A stretch of 64,000 nucleotides of DNA from Candidatus Thalassolituus haligoni. Its GTDB lineage: Bacteria; Pseudomonadota; Gammaproteobacteria; Pseudomonadales; Oceanobacteraceae. Positions 25,814-34,676 of the stretch are shown piece after piece (the stretch's first letter is position 1; the number at the start of each line of letters is the position of its first letter). The translations under genes and the position numbers were made by a program. Location: assembly GCF_041222825.1 (NCBI RefSeq), contig NZ_CP139482.1:651001-715000 (forward strand). Reading direction: 5' to 3'. Under the pieces are notes generated by a model. It did no database searches and was not told where the DNA came from. It was given only the letters and a program-made list of their open reading frames with translations.

Positions 25814-26083
25814 ATGCAAGTAAAGTTTTCAGAAGACGTTGTCCCTCTCTCAGACCTAAAGATTAACCCTGGAAAGGTGGTTAGCCGAGCTCAGAGTACA
25901 CACCGTCCAATCTTGCTTACGAGCCGAGGTCGTGGAGTAGCTGTTGTTCAAGGGCTTGAGGAGTTTGAGAAAACTGCTGAGGAACTCCGATTCGTTAAAG
26001 CTGTGGCACAGGGTCTCATGGATGTTCGCGAGGGCAATACTGTTTCTCTAACTGATGCGAAGAAAACCCTGGGCATTAACTAA
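25814..26083 (+). CDS. Phd/YefM family antitoxin
   Basis: 89 residues with the Phd/YefM fold: VKFSEDVVPLSDLKINPGKVV, then RPILLTSRGRGVAVVQGLEEFE (residues ~30-51), and a C-terminal acidic helix for toxin binding. The stop TAA is immediately followed by the ATG of the ParE-like gene. It should bind its own promoter and neutralise the toxin. It begins 65 bp after the attC-like site, as the first gene of a second cassette. Confidence 0.92.
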   Translation: MQVKFSEDVVPLSDLKINPGKVVSRAQSTHRPILLTSRGRGVAVVQGLEEFEKTAEELRFVKAVAQGLMDVREGNTVSLTDAKKTLGIN

Positions 26084-26377
26084 ATGGAACTGCGCGTCTC
26101 ACAGTCCGCTCTTGAGGATTTGCAAGCTATTCAAGAACACTACATCAAAGAGAGCGTGCCGCATATCGGTGATGAGTATGTGACCGCCATTCTGGAGCAA
26201 GCTGAAATGCTTGTGCGCCACCCTGATGCTGGCCGGATTGTCCCCGAGCTTGGTTTGAACCATATCCGAGAGCTAATCCATTCGCCATTTCGAGTTGTCT
26301 ACCTGAGACAAGAAACTGACGTTGTGCTCATTCGAGTTTGGAGAAGTGAGAGACAACTTGAGCTACCAGAGAGCTGA
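26084..26377 (+). CDS. RelE/ParE family toxin
   Basis: 97 residues starting directly after the antitoxin stop. It has the ParE-type pattern: MELRVSQSALEDLQAIQEHYI, MLVRHPDAGRIVPELG, HIRELIHSPFRVVYLRQETDVVLIRVWRSER. The final RVWRSER is typical of ParE toxins. It is unlike the first toxin in detail, and the antitoxin family also differs, so the two pairs are not a duplication. The stop codon is adjacent to a truncated attC-like sequence. Confidence 0.92.
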   Translation: MELRVSQSALEDLQAIQEHYIKESVPHIGDEYVTAILEQAEMLVRHPDAGRIVPELGLNHIRELIHSPFRVVYLRQETDVVLIRVWRSERQLELPES

Positions 26378-26418
26378 TATAACAAGCGGCTGTTGTCGGA
26401 CGCGCCTACGCTGCGCTC
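26378..26418 (+). other. Truncated attC-like site
   Basis: TATAACAAGCGGC followed by TGTTGTCGGACGCGCC and the loop-like TACGCTGCGCTC has the shape of the 5' half and loop of an attC site. The complementary 3' half is missing, because IS3-type terminal sequence starts at 26419. Confidence 0.6.
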
Positions 26419-26444
26419 TGTAGTGGTCAACTGATTCCGGACAC
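26419..26444 (+). repeat. IS3-type left terminal sequence, 26 bp
   Basis: An exact reverse complement of 25041-25066, starting TGTAGTGGTC at 26419. Its outward-facing end points to the TA cassettes, so this is the left end of an element that once continued to the right. No transposase codons are recognisable beyond it. Confidence 0.8.
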
Positions 26445-26514
26445 TTCATAAAGTGACTCTCACCGCCACAGCTTACCTCCAATCCGCTGCTGATTGAATC
26501 GCGCTGGATTCGCT

Positions 26515-26548
26515 CTTAACCTTCCGTTCCCTTAACCCTACCTTAACC
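26515..26548 (+). promoter_or_regulatory. CTTAACC direct repeats, possible response-regulator binding site
   Basis: CTTAACC occurs at 26515, 26531 and 26542. The last two form CTTAAC-CCTAC-CTTAAC, an 11-bp period like the PmrA/QseB-type box (CTTAAK-N5-CTTAAK). They lie 50-80 bp ahead of the efflux operon, which encodes its own OmpR-type regulator. Confidence 0.5.
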
Positions 26549-26594
26549 TTGGCTGCTCTAGCATGGCCGACCAGATTCCTGCGGAGTATCTTTT

Positions 26595-28070
26595 ATGCCT
26601 TTTCTGGCATTCCCGTTGCCCCTGATTCCACGAACAGCCCGGCTGCTACCTGTCATGTTACTGGCGGGGTGTGCCAGTTTGTCTGGCGAGCAGCAAGCGG
26701 TACAGCAAACCTTGATGGATGAACAGGCCAGCGTTCAGCAGTGGCAAGCCACTCCCGTGACTTCTGTGGCAGGGGAGGAAGCGGTCGAGTCCAACAGTCT
26801 GCTATCGCTACTGCCGGACGAGCAGTTAACCCAACTGGTCAAACAAAGCCTGGCCGCCAATCCCGGTTTGCAGCAAACCTGGCTGACGCTGCAGATTTTG
26901 CGTAGTGAACAGCGCGGTGTGGAAGCTGGCCAGTTGCCGCAGGCGGATCTGGGCTTTGCCGCCAGTCGTGGTGAAAACACGGGCAACAGCTTCAGCACCG
27001 AGTTGTCGGTCAGCTGGGAGCTGGATTTATGGGCCAAGCTGGCCGACAGCAGTTCGGCGGCGGCGGCGGATGTGGCCGAACAACTGGCGCTGTATCAGTC
27101 GGCGCGTGACAGTCAGGTAGCGGCGGTGATGTCGACCTGGCTGCAGTTGATCCAGTTGCACAATGCCATCGAATGGCAGGCTCTGCGTCTTGCCGCACTG
27201 GGCAAAAATGAACAGGCAATTCTGCAGCGTTATCGTCGCGGTGTCGGCGATCTGGATGATCTGGACAGCGCTCGTTCGGCATTGGCCAGTGCTGAGTCCT
27301 CCCAGGCCGATAACCGGTATCAGCTGGCTGCAGCAAAACGCAGTTTACGTACTTTACTGGGTCAAGTGACAGATACGGCTGCAGAATCGGCAGGTTCGGC
27401 AGGTGTTGCTATTCCGGATGATTATCCTGCGGTATTGATGCCGCTGGTGGATTTGCCGGAACAGACGCTGGCGCGTCGTCCTGATTTGCAAGCCGCCTGG
27501 CAGGCGCTGGAAGCCGCTGATTTACGCACCCGCGTCGCCTACAAAGACATGTTGCCATCACTGAGTATTTCGGCGGCGTTGTCCGACAGTGGCCGTTCCC
27601 CTGCAGCATCCTTGTTGACGGATCCGGTCTGGAGTTTGTTGGGACAGCTGACGGCACCGCTGTTTCGGGGCGGTGAGTTAAAAGCAGCGGCCCGTACCGC
27701 CGAATTAACCGCTGCCCAGTCCGCCCAGGCCTATCGGGAAACGCTGCTGACCGCCGTGACGGAAGTGGAAAATGCACTGGATCAAGAGGTGGCACTGGAG
27801 CGCCAGCAAGCCGCCATTCAGCGGGCCTTGCTGAGCGCTCGTGCCAATGAAGAACGTTACCTGCGCCGTTATCGTTCCGGGCTGGTCGATCTGCTCGATT
27901 TGCTGACGGTACAGCAATCCCGCTATGACCTGGAGGGCACGCTGAACACCCTCACGTATCAGCGCCTGAGTAACCGCATTACGCTGGGTCTGGCACTTGG
28001 CTTACCGGGTACTGCCAGCCTGAAAAACACCACTGGATCCTCATCTGAATTATCTACGGAGACTCGCTGA
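26595..28070 (+). CDS. RND efflux outer-membrane factor lipoprotein (TolC/OprM-NodT family)
   Basis: 491 residues. The signal peptide ends LLAGC, with lipidated Cys26. Two OEP repeats follow, about 85-270 and 285-475, with the usual helical hairpins (LDEYRRGV/YLRRYRSGLVDLLDLL-type motifs). GGAG lies 9 nt before the ATG. It would form the trimeric outer-membrane channel of the pump whose adaptor and permease genes follow with almost no gap. First gene of a five-gene operon ending in a two-component system. Confidence 0.92.
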   Translation: MPFLAFPLPLIPRTARLLPVMLLAGCASLSGEQQAVQQTLMDEQASVQQWQATPVTSVAGEEAVESNSLLSLLPDEQLTQLVKQSLAANPGLQQTWLTLQILRSEQRGVEAGQLPQADLGFAASRGENTGNSFSTELSVSWELDLWAKLADSSSAAAADVAEQLALYQSARDSQVAAVMSTWLQLIQLHNAIEWQALRLAALGKNEQAILQRYRRGVGDLDDLDSARSALASAESSQADNRYQLAAAKRSLRTLLGQVTDTAAESAGSAGVAIPDDYPAVLMPLVDLPEQTLARRPDLQAAWQALEAADLRTRVAYKDMLPSLSISAALSDSGRSPAASLLTDPVWSLLGQLTAPLFRGGELKAAARTAELTAAQSAQAYRETLLTAVTEVENALDQEVALERQQAAIQRALLSARANEERYLRRYRSGLVDLLDLLTVQQSRYDLEGTLNTLTYQRLSNRITLGLALGLPGTASLKNTTGSSSELSTETR

Positions 28071-28071
28071 T

Positions 28072-29391
28072 ATGAGCGCTAACTTGACTCACACTGGCTG
28101 GCGCAAACTGATCTGGTTCGCTGTGGCCGTCGCCTTTGTTGGCGCCGTCGTGGCCTGGAATAGCTACAAAATGAATCAGCAGGACAACCGTCCCATGCCC
28201 GGACAGGGAGACGACAAGAGTGCCGCTCAAGGCGCTGAACCAGACGCTGAAACAGCGGCTGCACCTGAGATCGCACCACCGTCCGCTGAGACCTCAACCG
28301 TCGCCGCTGCCAGCGTTCGAGTGGTAGAAGTGTCGGCAGGCCAGTATCAAGCCGAGTTATCTGGCTATGGCTCTGCCGAGGCGCATTTTGAATTAAGCCT
28401 TACCGCCAAGGTGGCCGGTGATATCGAACAGACCGCTGCTGTTTTTGACAGTGGCCGCCGTGTGCCAAAAGGGACGGTGCTGGCGACGCTGGAAGACAGC
28501 AGTTACAAGGCCGAAGTGGCGGTTGCTGAGCAAGCCGTGGCTGATGCCAGTCTGGCGTTACTGGAAGAACAGCGCGAAGTGGATCAGGCACGGGAAGAAT
28601 GGCAAGCCGCTGGCCTGGCGGGGGAGCCGGATTCGCCACTGTTGCTGCGCGAACCACAATTGGCGGCGGCGGAAGCGGCGTTGAACAATGCTCAAGCGGC
28701 CTTGATTTCTGCTCGCAAGCGGCTGTCCTGGACGCGTATTAGCACGCCGTTTGATGCCCTGATTATCGAACGCCTGGTCAGTCCGGGTGGCTATATCAGT
28801 GCGGGTGGCGCGGTGGCAACACTGTACAGCACCGATCGGGTAGAAATTGCCGTTGCCCTGTCCGAGCGGGAATGGGAAATGTTACCCGGTGTTGATGAGT
28901 TACTGAGCGGAGACTGGCCGGTGACACTGACGTCGGTGGAATCTTCCGGCCAATGGCAGGGCGTGGTGATTCGGGCGCAACAGCATCTGGATGAGGCAAC
29001 ACGGCAGCGAGCACTGATTGTGGCGGTTGCAAAACCGCTGGAACAAACGCCGATGTTACAGCCCGGCATGTTTGTCAAAGTCGCGCTGTCGGGCAAGGCG
29101 GTGGATCAGCTGTGGAAATTACCCGCTTCAGCACTGAGCCAGCGTGGCGAAATCTGGTTGGTCAACGGCAGTCATCAGCTGGAAAAATACGTCGCCAATA
29201 CCCTGTTCAGCGATGCCCATTCCATCTACGTACAGGTGCCCGACGGCTTGTCTGGGCTGCGTCAGGTGGTGGTGCAACCGCTGTCGAGCTACGCTGAAAA
29301 GAGTCAGGTGGTGCCGGTGGTGGTGAAAACAGGAGAATCTGGCCTGCAAGCGGACAAGCCAAAACAGGGTGGGGTGTCGTCGTATGAGTAA
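28072..29391 (+). CDS. RND efflux periplasmic adaptor (membrane fusion protein)
   Basis: 439 residues. An N-terminal membrane anchor (~12-28) is followed by a low-complexity linker and then the barrel-sandwich hybrid and alpha-hairpin region of HlyD/AcrA-type adaptors. Motifs include GDIEQTAAVFDSGRRVPKGTVLATL and TRISTPFDALIIERLVSPGGYIS. The start is one base after the upstream stop and the end overlaps the permease start by 8 bp, so the pump genes are translationally coupled. There is no lipobox, unlike MexA. Confidence 0.92.
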   Translation: MSANLTHTGWRKLIWFAVAVAFVGAVVAWNSYKMNQQDNRPMPGQGDDKSAAQGAEPDAETAAAPEIAPPSAETSTVAAASVRVVEVSAGQYQAELSGYGSAEAHFELSLTAKVAGDIEQTAAVFDSGRRVPKGTVLATLEDSSYKAEVAVAEQAVADASLALLEEQREVDQAREEWQAAGLAGEPDSPLLLREPQLAAAEAALNNAQAALISARKRLSWTRISTPFDALIIERLVSPGGYISAGGAVATLYSTDRVEIAVALSEREWEMLPGVDELLSGDWPVTLTSVESSGQWQGVVIRAQQHLDEATRQRALIVAVAKPLEQTPMLQPGMFVKVALSGKAVDQLWKLPASALSQRGEIWLVNGSHQLEKYVANTLFSDAHSIYVQVPDGLSGLRQVVVQPLSSYAEKSQVVPVVVKTGESGLQADKPKQGGVSSYE

Positions 29392-32300
29392 CCTCAGCAA
29401 ACCATCCTCGGGTGGTCTGATCGGCTGGTTTGCCTGCAACCCGGTGGCGGCCAATTTGCTGATGGGGTTGGTGATTGTATTGGGCTTGCTGCAGGCGACC
29501 CAGCTGCGCAAGGAAGCCTTTCCGAGCATGGAGCCAGATGAGGTAACGGTGTCGGTCAGTTACAGCAGTGGTTCGGCGGTGCAGTCCGAAGAAGGTCTGG
29601 CGATCAAGATTGAGGAAGCGCTGGAAGGGGTGATGGGGATTGAGTCGATTACTTCCAGTTCGACCGGCAGCGGTGCCACCGTCACGATAGAGCGCAAATC
29701 GGACTACGATCTGGATACCTTGCTGCGCGATGTCCGTGCCGAAGTGGATGGTATTTCAACCTTTCCGGTGGATGCCAAGAATCCGGTGATAGCCAAGGCC
29801 CAGCGGGAAGAGCACTCGTTGTGGATTCAGCTCTATGGCGATGTGGATCGCCATACCTTGCAACTGCTGGGCAAGGAACTGAAATCCGATTTATTGGCAC
29901 GTTCCGAGATCAGCCGAGTGTCGGAATCGGGCTGGCGTGATCCGCAGATGGTGGTCGAAATTGATGAGGGCCGCTTGCAGGCTTATGGCTTGAGTCTGTC
30001 GGACGTTGAGGATGCGGTGAATTCTGGCTCGTCGACCAGTATGACGGCGGTATTGAAGAGCGAGCAACTGTACTTACAGTTGCAGGCATCGGAGCAGGCT
30101 TACGATGTCACCGCCTTTGAACAATTACCACTGATCAGTCTGGCCAGTGGTCGTCAGCTGCTGCTCGGTGACGTGGCCAGCGTGCGTGATACCTACGACG
30201 AAGACTCGGTGGTACTGTCCCGTTTCCAGGGTCAGAACAGTATTGCCCTGCAAGTCATTACGACTGGTCAGGATGATATCAGCGATTCCGTCGTGGCGGC
30301 ACGTGCAGTGGTAGCGCAGTGGCAGGAAACCGGCCGCATTCCACCCTCGGTGGCGCTGGATACCTGGTACGACCGCAGTGAATCGATCAATAGTCGTCTG
30401 TCGCTGCTGGTCAGAAATGCGATTACCGGTGTGCTGATGGTGTTCCTGTTGCTGGCGTTGTTTCTGAACGTGACGGTCGCCTTTTGGGTGGCGATGGGAT
30501 TGCCGTTTATCTTTTTTGGCACGCTGTATTTTATGGGCGACAGCTGGGCGGGATTATCGCTCAACGCCTTCACCACTTTCGGTTTTATTATGGCGCTCGG
30601 TATTGTGGTGGATGATGCCGTAGTGGTGGGCGAAAGTGTCTACACCGAACGAAGTCGGCACGGTGATGCGTTAAAAAACACCATTAGCGGTACCTTGCGC
30701 GTTGCCGTTCCCACCCTGTTCGGGGTGTTTACCACGGTGGCGGCGTTTTATTCGCTGTCGCATATCGAGGGGCGTCTGGGCCAGGTCTATAGCCAGTTTG
30801 CCAGCGTAGTCACTATTTGCCTGTTGCTGTCGCTGGTGGAGTCGAAGCTGATTCTGCCAGCCCACCTGGCGCATCTGAATACCCGCAAGCGACTGCGTCG
30901 TAACCTGCTGTCCAAGGGGTGGGGGAAAATACAACACGGCTGTGATGTGGGCTTGCAATGGTTCAGCGAACGGGTATACCGCCAGCTGATTGATGCCGCA
31001 CTGGCGCAACGTTATGCGGTGATTGTGGCGTTTGCCGGTGTGTTTGTACTGGTGCTGGGGATGCCATTTACCGGGGCAGTACGGGTCAGCTTTTTCCCGG
31101 ATGTGGAAGGCGATACGGTTCGTGCTTCACTGACCATGCAACAGGACGCCAGCTATGGCTTGACCCACAGCCATTTATTGACTCTGGAGCAACAGGCCTA
31201 TGAGGTCGATCAAGCGCTGGGAGGTCATGGAATTGCCCATATCCAGGTACTGTCCCAGGCCGATCAGTCTGGCTCGCTGACCATTGAGCTGGCTGAAAAC
31301 GCCCCTTACCGGATTGGTGAATTCACCCGGCAGTGGAAGGCGCTGGCCGGTACGCCGGAAGGAGTAAGAACGCTGCGTATCCAGAGCCGTCATGAATCTA
31401 TTTCGGCCTTGCGGGTTGAATTGCGCGCCAGTGCCGATGATGTTCTGGAAGGAGCTGGCGAGGCCTTTCGTGAGCGGTTAATGGCCATTCCCGGTGTCAG
31501 CGGCGTGGAAGATAATCTGGATCCGACCCAGCCCCAGGTCAGTTTGCGGCTGAATGCCCAGGGTGAGGCACTGGGGCTGACCACCGCCATGCTGGCGCAG
31601 CAAGTATTACAGGCCTTCAGTGGCCAGGTGGTACAGCGCTATCAGCGTGGCAGTGATGAAATGGAAGTGAAGGTTCGTTATCCCGTGTCGGATCGTCAGA
31701 ATCCGGCGGATGTTCTGAGTGCGCGGGTGCGGACTGCCGATGGCACCGTGGTGCCACTGTCTGCGGTGGCAACCATCAGCTATGGTTATTCTCGTGACAC
31801 GATCACCCGGATTGACGGTAAGCGTGCGGTTTACTTGACTGCTGATGTCGACAAGAGCGTATTGTCATCGACCGAGCTGGTCAGCTTGCTCAAGCGCGAT
31901 GTCGCGCCGCAGCTGCAAAAACAGTATCCGGGGCTGGATGTGCATTTTGCCGGTGAGGCAGAAGAGCAGGCCACTACCCAGTCGAGCATGACTTCGCTGT
32001 TTATTGTTGCCATGCTGGTGATCTACATCCTGCTGGCGGTGCCGCTGCAGTCCTATGTGCAGCCGGTGATTATCATGACGGCGATTCCGTTCGGGGTGAT
32101 GGGGGCAATTTTGGGGCACTGGGTAACCGGGCTATCGCTGACCATTCAGTCGTTTTTTGGCATCATCGCGTTGAGCGGGGTGGTGGTGAATGACAGTCTG
32201 TTGCTGGTGTCCCGTTTTAACGAACTCAAACCGGATGCCGCTCACTACAATAGTGCCATCAGTCTGGCCTGTCGGGATCGTTTACGGGCGGTATTGTTAA

Positions 32301-32554
32301 CCTCGGTGACGACCTTTGCCGGTCTGGCGCCGCTGTTGGGAGAAACCGATATGCAAGCCCAGTTCCTGATTCCGGCCGCTGTTTCCCTGGGATACGGCAT
32401 TCTGTTTGCGACAGTGATTACCCTGATCCTGATTCCGGCCTTGCTGGCGGTGCAGCACGATGCGATTGATCTGCTGGCGGCACTCAAGCAGCGTTTTGGT
32501 GGCCGTGCTGATTCGCCAGACGAGACTGACCCCGCAGGAGACAAGCCGTGCTGA
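29384..32554 (+). CDS. RND family efflux permease (HAE-type)
   Basis: 1056 residues, the expected size. Twelve membrane helices lie in two halves with large periplasmic loops after helices 1 and 7. Conserved segments include GLPFIFFGTLYFMG, the proton-relay helix with IMALGIVVDDAVVVGES (TM4), and FGIIALSGVVVNDSLLLVSRFNEL (TM11). The ATG at 29384 lies inside the end of the adaptor gene. It should use the proton gradient to expel drugs, solvents or phenolics; which ones is not readable from sequence. The location near aromatic catabolism genes makes toxic aromatics a reasonable guess. Confidence 0.94.
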   Translation: MSNLSKPSSGGLIGWFACNPVAANLLMGLVIVLGLLQATQLRKEAFPSMEPDEVTVSVSYSSGSAVQSEEGLAIKIEEALEGVMGIESITSSSTGSGATVTIERKSDYDLDTLLRDVRAEVDGISTFPVDAKNPVIAKAQREEHSLWIQLYGDVDRHTLQLLGKELKSDLLARSEISRVSESGWRDPQMVVEIDEGRLQAYGLSLSDVEDAVNSGSSTSMTAVLKSEQLYLQLQASEQAYDVTAFEQLPLISLASGRQLLLGDVASVRDTYDEDSVVLSRFQGQNSIALQVITTGQDDISDSVVAARAVVAQWQETGRIPPSVALDTWYDRSESINSRLSLLVRNAITGVLMVFLLLALFLNVTVAFWVAMGLPFIFFGTLYFMGDSWAGLSLNAFTTFGFIMALGIVVDDAVVVGESVYTERSRHGDALKNTISGTLRVAVPTLFGVFTTVAAFYSLSHIEGRLGQVYSQFASVVTICLLLSLVESKLILPAHLAHLNTRKRLRRNLLSKGWGKIQHGCDVGLQWFSERVYRQLIDAALAQRYAVIVAFAGVFVLVLGMPFTGAVRVSFFPDVEGDTVRASLTMQQDASYGLTHSHLLTLEQQAYEVDQALGGHGIAHIQVLSQADQSGSLTIELAENAPYRIGEFTRQWKALAGTPEGVRTLRIQSRHESISALRVELRASADDVLEGAGEAFRERLMAIPGVSGVEDNLDPTQPQVSLRLNAQGEALGLTTAMLAQQVLQAFSGQVVQRYQRGSDEMEVKVRYPVSDRQNPADVLSARVRTADGTVVPLSAVATISYGYSRDTITRIDGKRAVYLTADVDKSVLSSTELVSLLKRDVAPQLQKQYPGLDVHFAGEAEEQATTQSSMTSLFIVAMLVIYILLAVPLQSYVQPVIIMTAIPFGVMGAILGHWVTGLSLTIQSFFGIIALSGVVVNDSLLLVSRFNELKPDAAHYNSAISLACRDRLRAVLLTSVTTFAGLAPLLGETDMQAQFLIPAAVSLGYGILFATVITLILIPALLAVQHDAIDLLAALKQRFGGRADSPDETDPAGDKPC

Positions 32555-33240
32555 GTGTCTTGCTGGTGGAGGATGATCTCGATCTTGCCGCGACACTGGT
32601 CGACTATCTGCTGCTGGAAGATATTCAGTGCGATCACGCCAGTAATGGCGTGGCCGGGCTGACGCTGATGGCACAAAATCACTATTCTGTATTGTTACTG
32701 GATCTGAACCTGCCCCGGCTGGATGGCCTCAGTGTCTGCCAGCGATTGCGGCAGCTGGGCAACGATACGCCGATCCTGATGTTGACTGCCCGTGATCAGC
32801 TTACCGATAAACGGGATGGTTTTCAGGCCGGTACCGATGATTATCTGGTCAAGCCATTTGAAATGAGCGAGCTGGTGATGCGGGTGCAGGCCTTGGCCCG
32901 ACGGCGCAGTGGTCAGGTCACGCGTCTGGAGTGCGCTGATCTGGTGATGGATCTTGGTCGTCGCTCGGTGACTCGCAGTGGCCGCGAGATTCGACTGTCG
33001 CCCACCGGCTGGATCTTGCTGGAAACCCTGTTACGGGCATCTCCTACCGTTGTCACCCGACGTCAGCTGGCACAAGCAGTGTGGGGCGACGAAACCCCTG
33101 ACAGCAACAGTCTCAAGGTGCACCTGTTTAATTTGCGCAAGGCCGTTGACGGTAGCGTGGGAGTGCCGCTGATGTATACCCTGGCAGGGCAGGGCATCGC
33201 TTTGCGCGTGCCCAATGCGAACGACGGGCAGCAGAGCTGA
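32548..33240 (+). CDS. OmpR-family response regulator of the efflux operon
   Basis: 230 residues from GTG 32548, overlapping the permease stop by 7 bp, with GGAG upstream. The receiver has the acidic pair Asp9/Asp10, phospho-Asp52 (LLLDLNLPRLDG) and Lys in YLVKPFE. The C terminus is a winged helix (RLSPTGWILLETLLR...DSNSLKVHLFNLRKAVDG), nearest to the QseB/PmrA subgroup by eye. It probably binds the CTTAACC repeats ahead of the operon and so autoregulates pump expression. Confidence 0.93.
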   Translation: MLSVLLVEDDLDLAATLVDYLLLEDIQCDHASNGVAGLTLMAQNHYSVLLLDLNLPRLDGLSVCQRLRQLGNDTPILMLTARDQLTDKRDGFQAGTDDYLVKPFEMSELVMRVQALARRRSGQVTRLECADLVMDLGRRSVTRSGREIRLSPTGWILLETLLRASPTVVTRRQLAQAVWGDETPDSNSLKVHLFNLRKAVDGSVGVPLMYTLAGQGIALRVPNANDGQQS

Positions 33241-34598
33241 TGCGTATCAGTCTGAAATGGTTGCTGGTGGCGGCATTTATATTGCTTGGTCTGTTGTTGG
33301 CCGTGGGCTATTCCATGCTCAGCGTCCAGTACATGATTCGTGGTATGGATGTGGTGTTGATACGGGATATGGAGCACACCCTGCAGCAGCTGTCGTCTGC
33401 AAAGCAGCCTCCTGCCGCTGGCCAGTACAATGAGTTTTATGTTGCCCCGGACTGGCAGCAGCTCCCGCCAGCAACACAGCAGATATTCCAGCACATTCCT
33501 GAGCAAGCGGGGGTGTTGTATAAGCGTCACAATACCCGCTTGGGTACGGAGCCTCACCAGATCCATTTTCTGATGCGCTACTCGCTGATACGGGATGGCC
33601 AACAGCAAGACTGGTATATCAGCCGGACACTGGAGCGTTCAACCAGCTCATCGCTGGTCAGTACCCAGATCGACAGCAGTCGCCAGCGACTGCAGTTGAT
33701 TCTGGCGGCGACCATGGCGCTGATTATCGGTATTGCGGTGTTGCTGTACCGGTTTTTGTCCCGCCCTGCAGGGCGCTTGCTGGACTGGACCCGCGCACTG
33801 GATGCCGACCGGTTACAGCAACCGGTGCCGGATTTTGGTTATTCGGAACTGAACGAGCTGGCCGGACTGATGCACGGTAGCCTGACTCGTGTGCAGCAGA
33901 CGCTGAATCGCGAGCAGGCGTTTTTACGTCACGCCAGTCATGAGTTGCGCACTCCGATTGCGGTGGTGCGTACCAATACCGAGTTGCTCCGGCGTCTGAC
34001 CGAACGTCATACCCCGCTCGACGATGGACGGGTGTTGGCGACCGTAGAACGACTGGAACGCGCCGGAGTGACCATGGCCCAATTGACCGAAACCCTGCTT
34101 TGGCTCAGTCGCGATGATATGGGCAGTCTGCCAACCCGGCAGGTCGCACCTGGCGTATTACTCCGCCAGCTGGTCGACGAGCTGACATTTTTGTTAAACA
34201 ACAAGGCCATCGAGCTGGTGGTTACAACCGACAATGACTGGCAGGCCTGCCTGCCAGAAACACCATTACGGATTGTGCTGGGCAATATCTTGCGTAATGC
34301 CTTTCAGCATACCTGGGAAGGCCGTGTCGAGATTAACCAGCAGGGCAGCCGGATTGTGGTGAACAACTACGATAAACAGGCCGCTGATGATTTTCGCCAG
34401 GCAGGCGGTGACAATCATCCCGATGATGGCAGGTACCAGGATCAGGGGTTTGGTCTCGGGTTGCAGCTCACCCGGCAACTGACGGCGCGGTTGAACTGGC
34501 ACTACCAGAACGTTGCGGAGCCGGATGGCCACCGCGTGACACTCGATATCGCCCTCGCTAATACCTGTGCTGCCGATGGTCAGCGACCATGTGCCTGA
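33240..34598 (+). CDS. Sensor histidine kinase of the efflux operon
   Basis: 452 residues; the ATG overlaps the regulator stop by one base. Two membrane helices (~6-26 and ~156-176) enclose a ~125-residue periplasmic sensor. A HAMP-like linker is followed by the HisKA box FLRHASHELRTPIAV and an ATPase domain with N box (GNILRNAFQHT) and G box (DQGFGLGLQLTRQL). It should phosphorylate the preceding regulator in response to a periplasmic signal, plausibly a pump substrate or envelope stress. Confidence 0.92.
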   Translation: MRISLKWLLVAAFILLGLLLAVGYSMLSVQYMIRGMDVVLIRDMEHTLQQLSSAKQPPAAGQYNEFYVAPDWQQLPPATQQIFQHIPEQAGVLYKRHNTRLGTEPHQIHFLMRYSLIRDGQQQDWYISRTLERSTSSSLVSTQIDSSRQRLQLILAATMALIIGIAVLLYRFLSRPAGRLLDWTRALDADRLQQPVPDFGYSELNELAGLMHGSLTRVQQTLNREQAFLRHASHELRTPIAVVRTNTELLRRLTERHTPLDDGRVLATVERLERAGVTMAQLTETLLWLSRDDMGSLPTRQVAPGVLLRQLVDELTFLLNNKAIELVVTTDNDWQACLPETPLRIVLGNILRNAFQHTWEGRVEINQQGSRIVVNNYDKQAADDFRQAGGDNHPDDGRYQDQGFGLGLQLTRQLTARLNWHYQNVAEPDGHRVTLDIALANTCAADGQRPCA

Positions 34599-34676
34599 GT
34601 GGCTAATTTGCTGCCGGGCCACCACCTGAGCAGGTTCTCTGGCATAATCAGCCGATCATGTTAAAGGTTGGCACTT

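Noticed and set aside
25041..26444. A non-autonomous transposon carrying the TA genes inside its own inverted repeats
   Set aside because: The orientation of the 26-bp sequences, judged from the transposase remnant, puts the TA genes outside the IS ends rather than within them.
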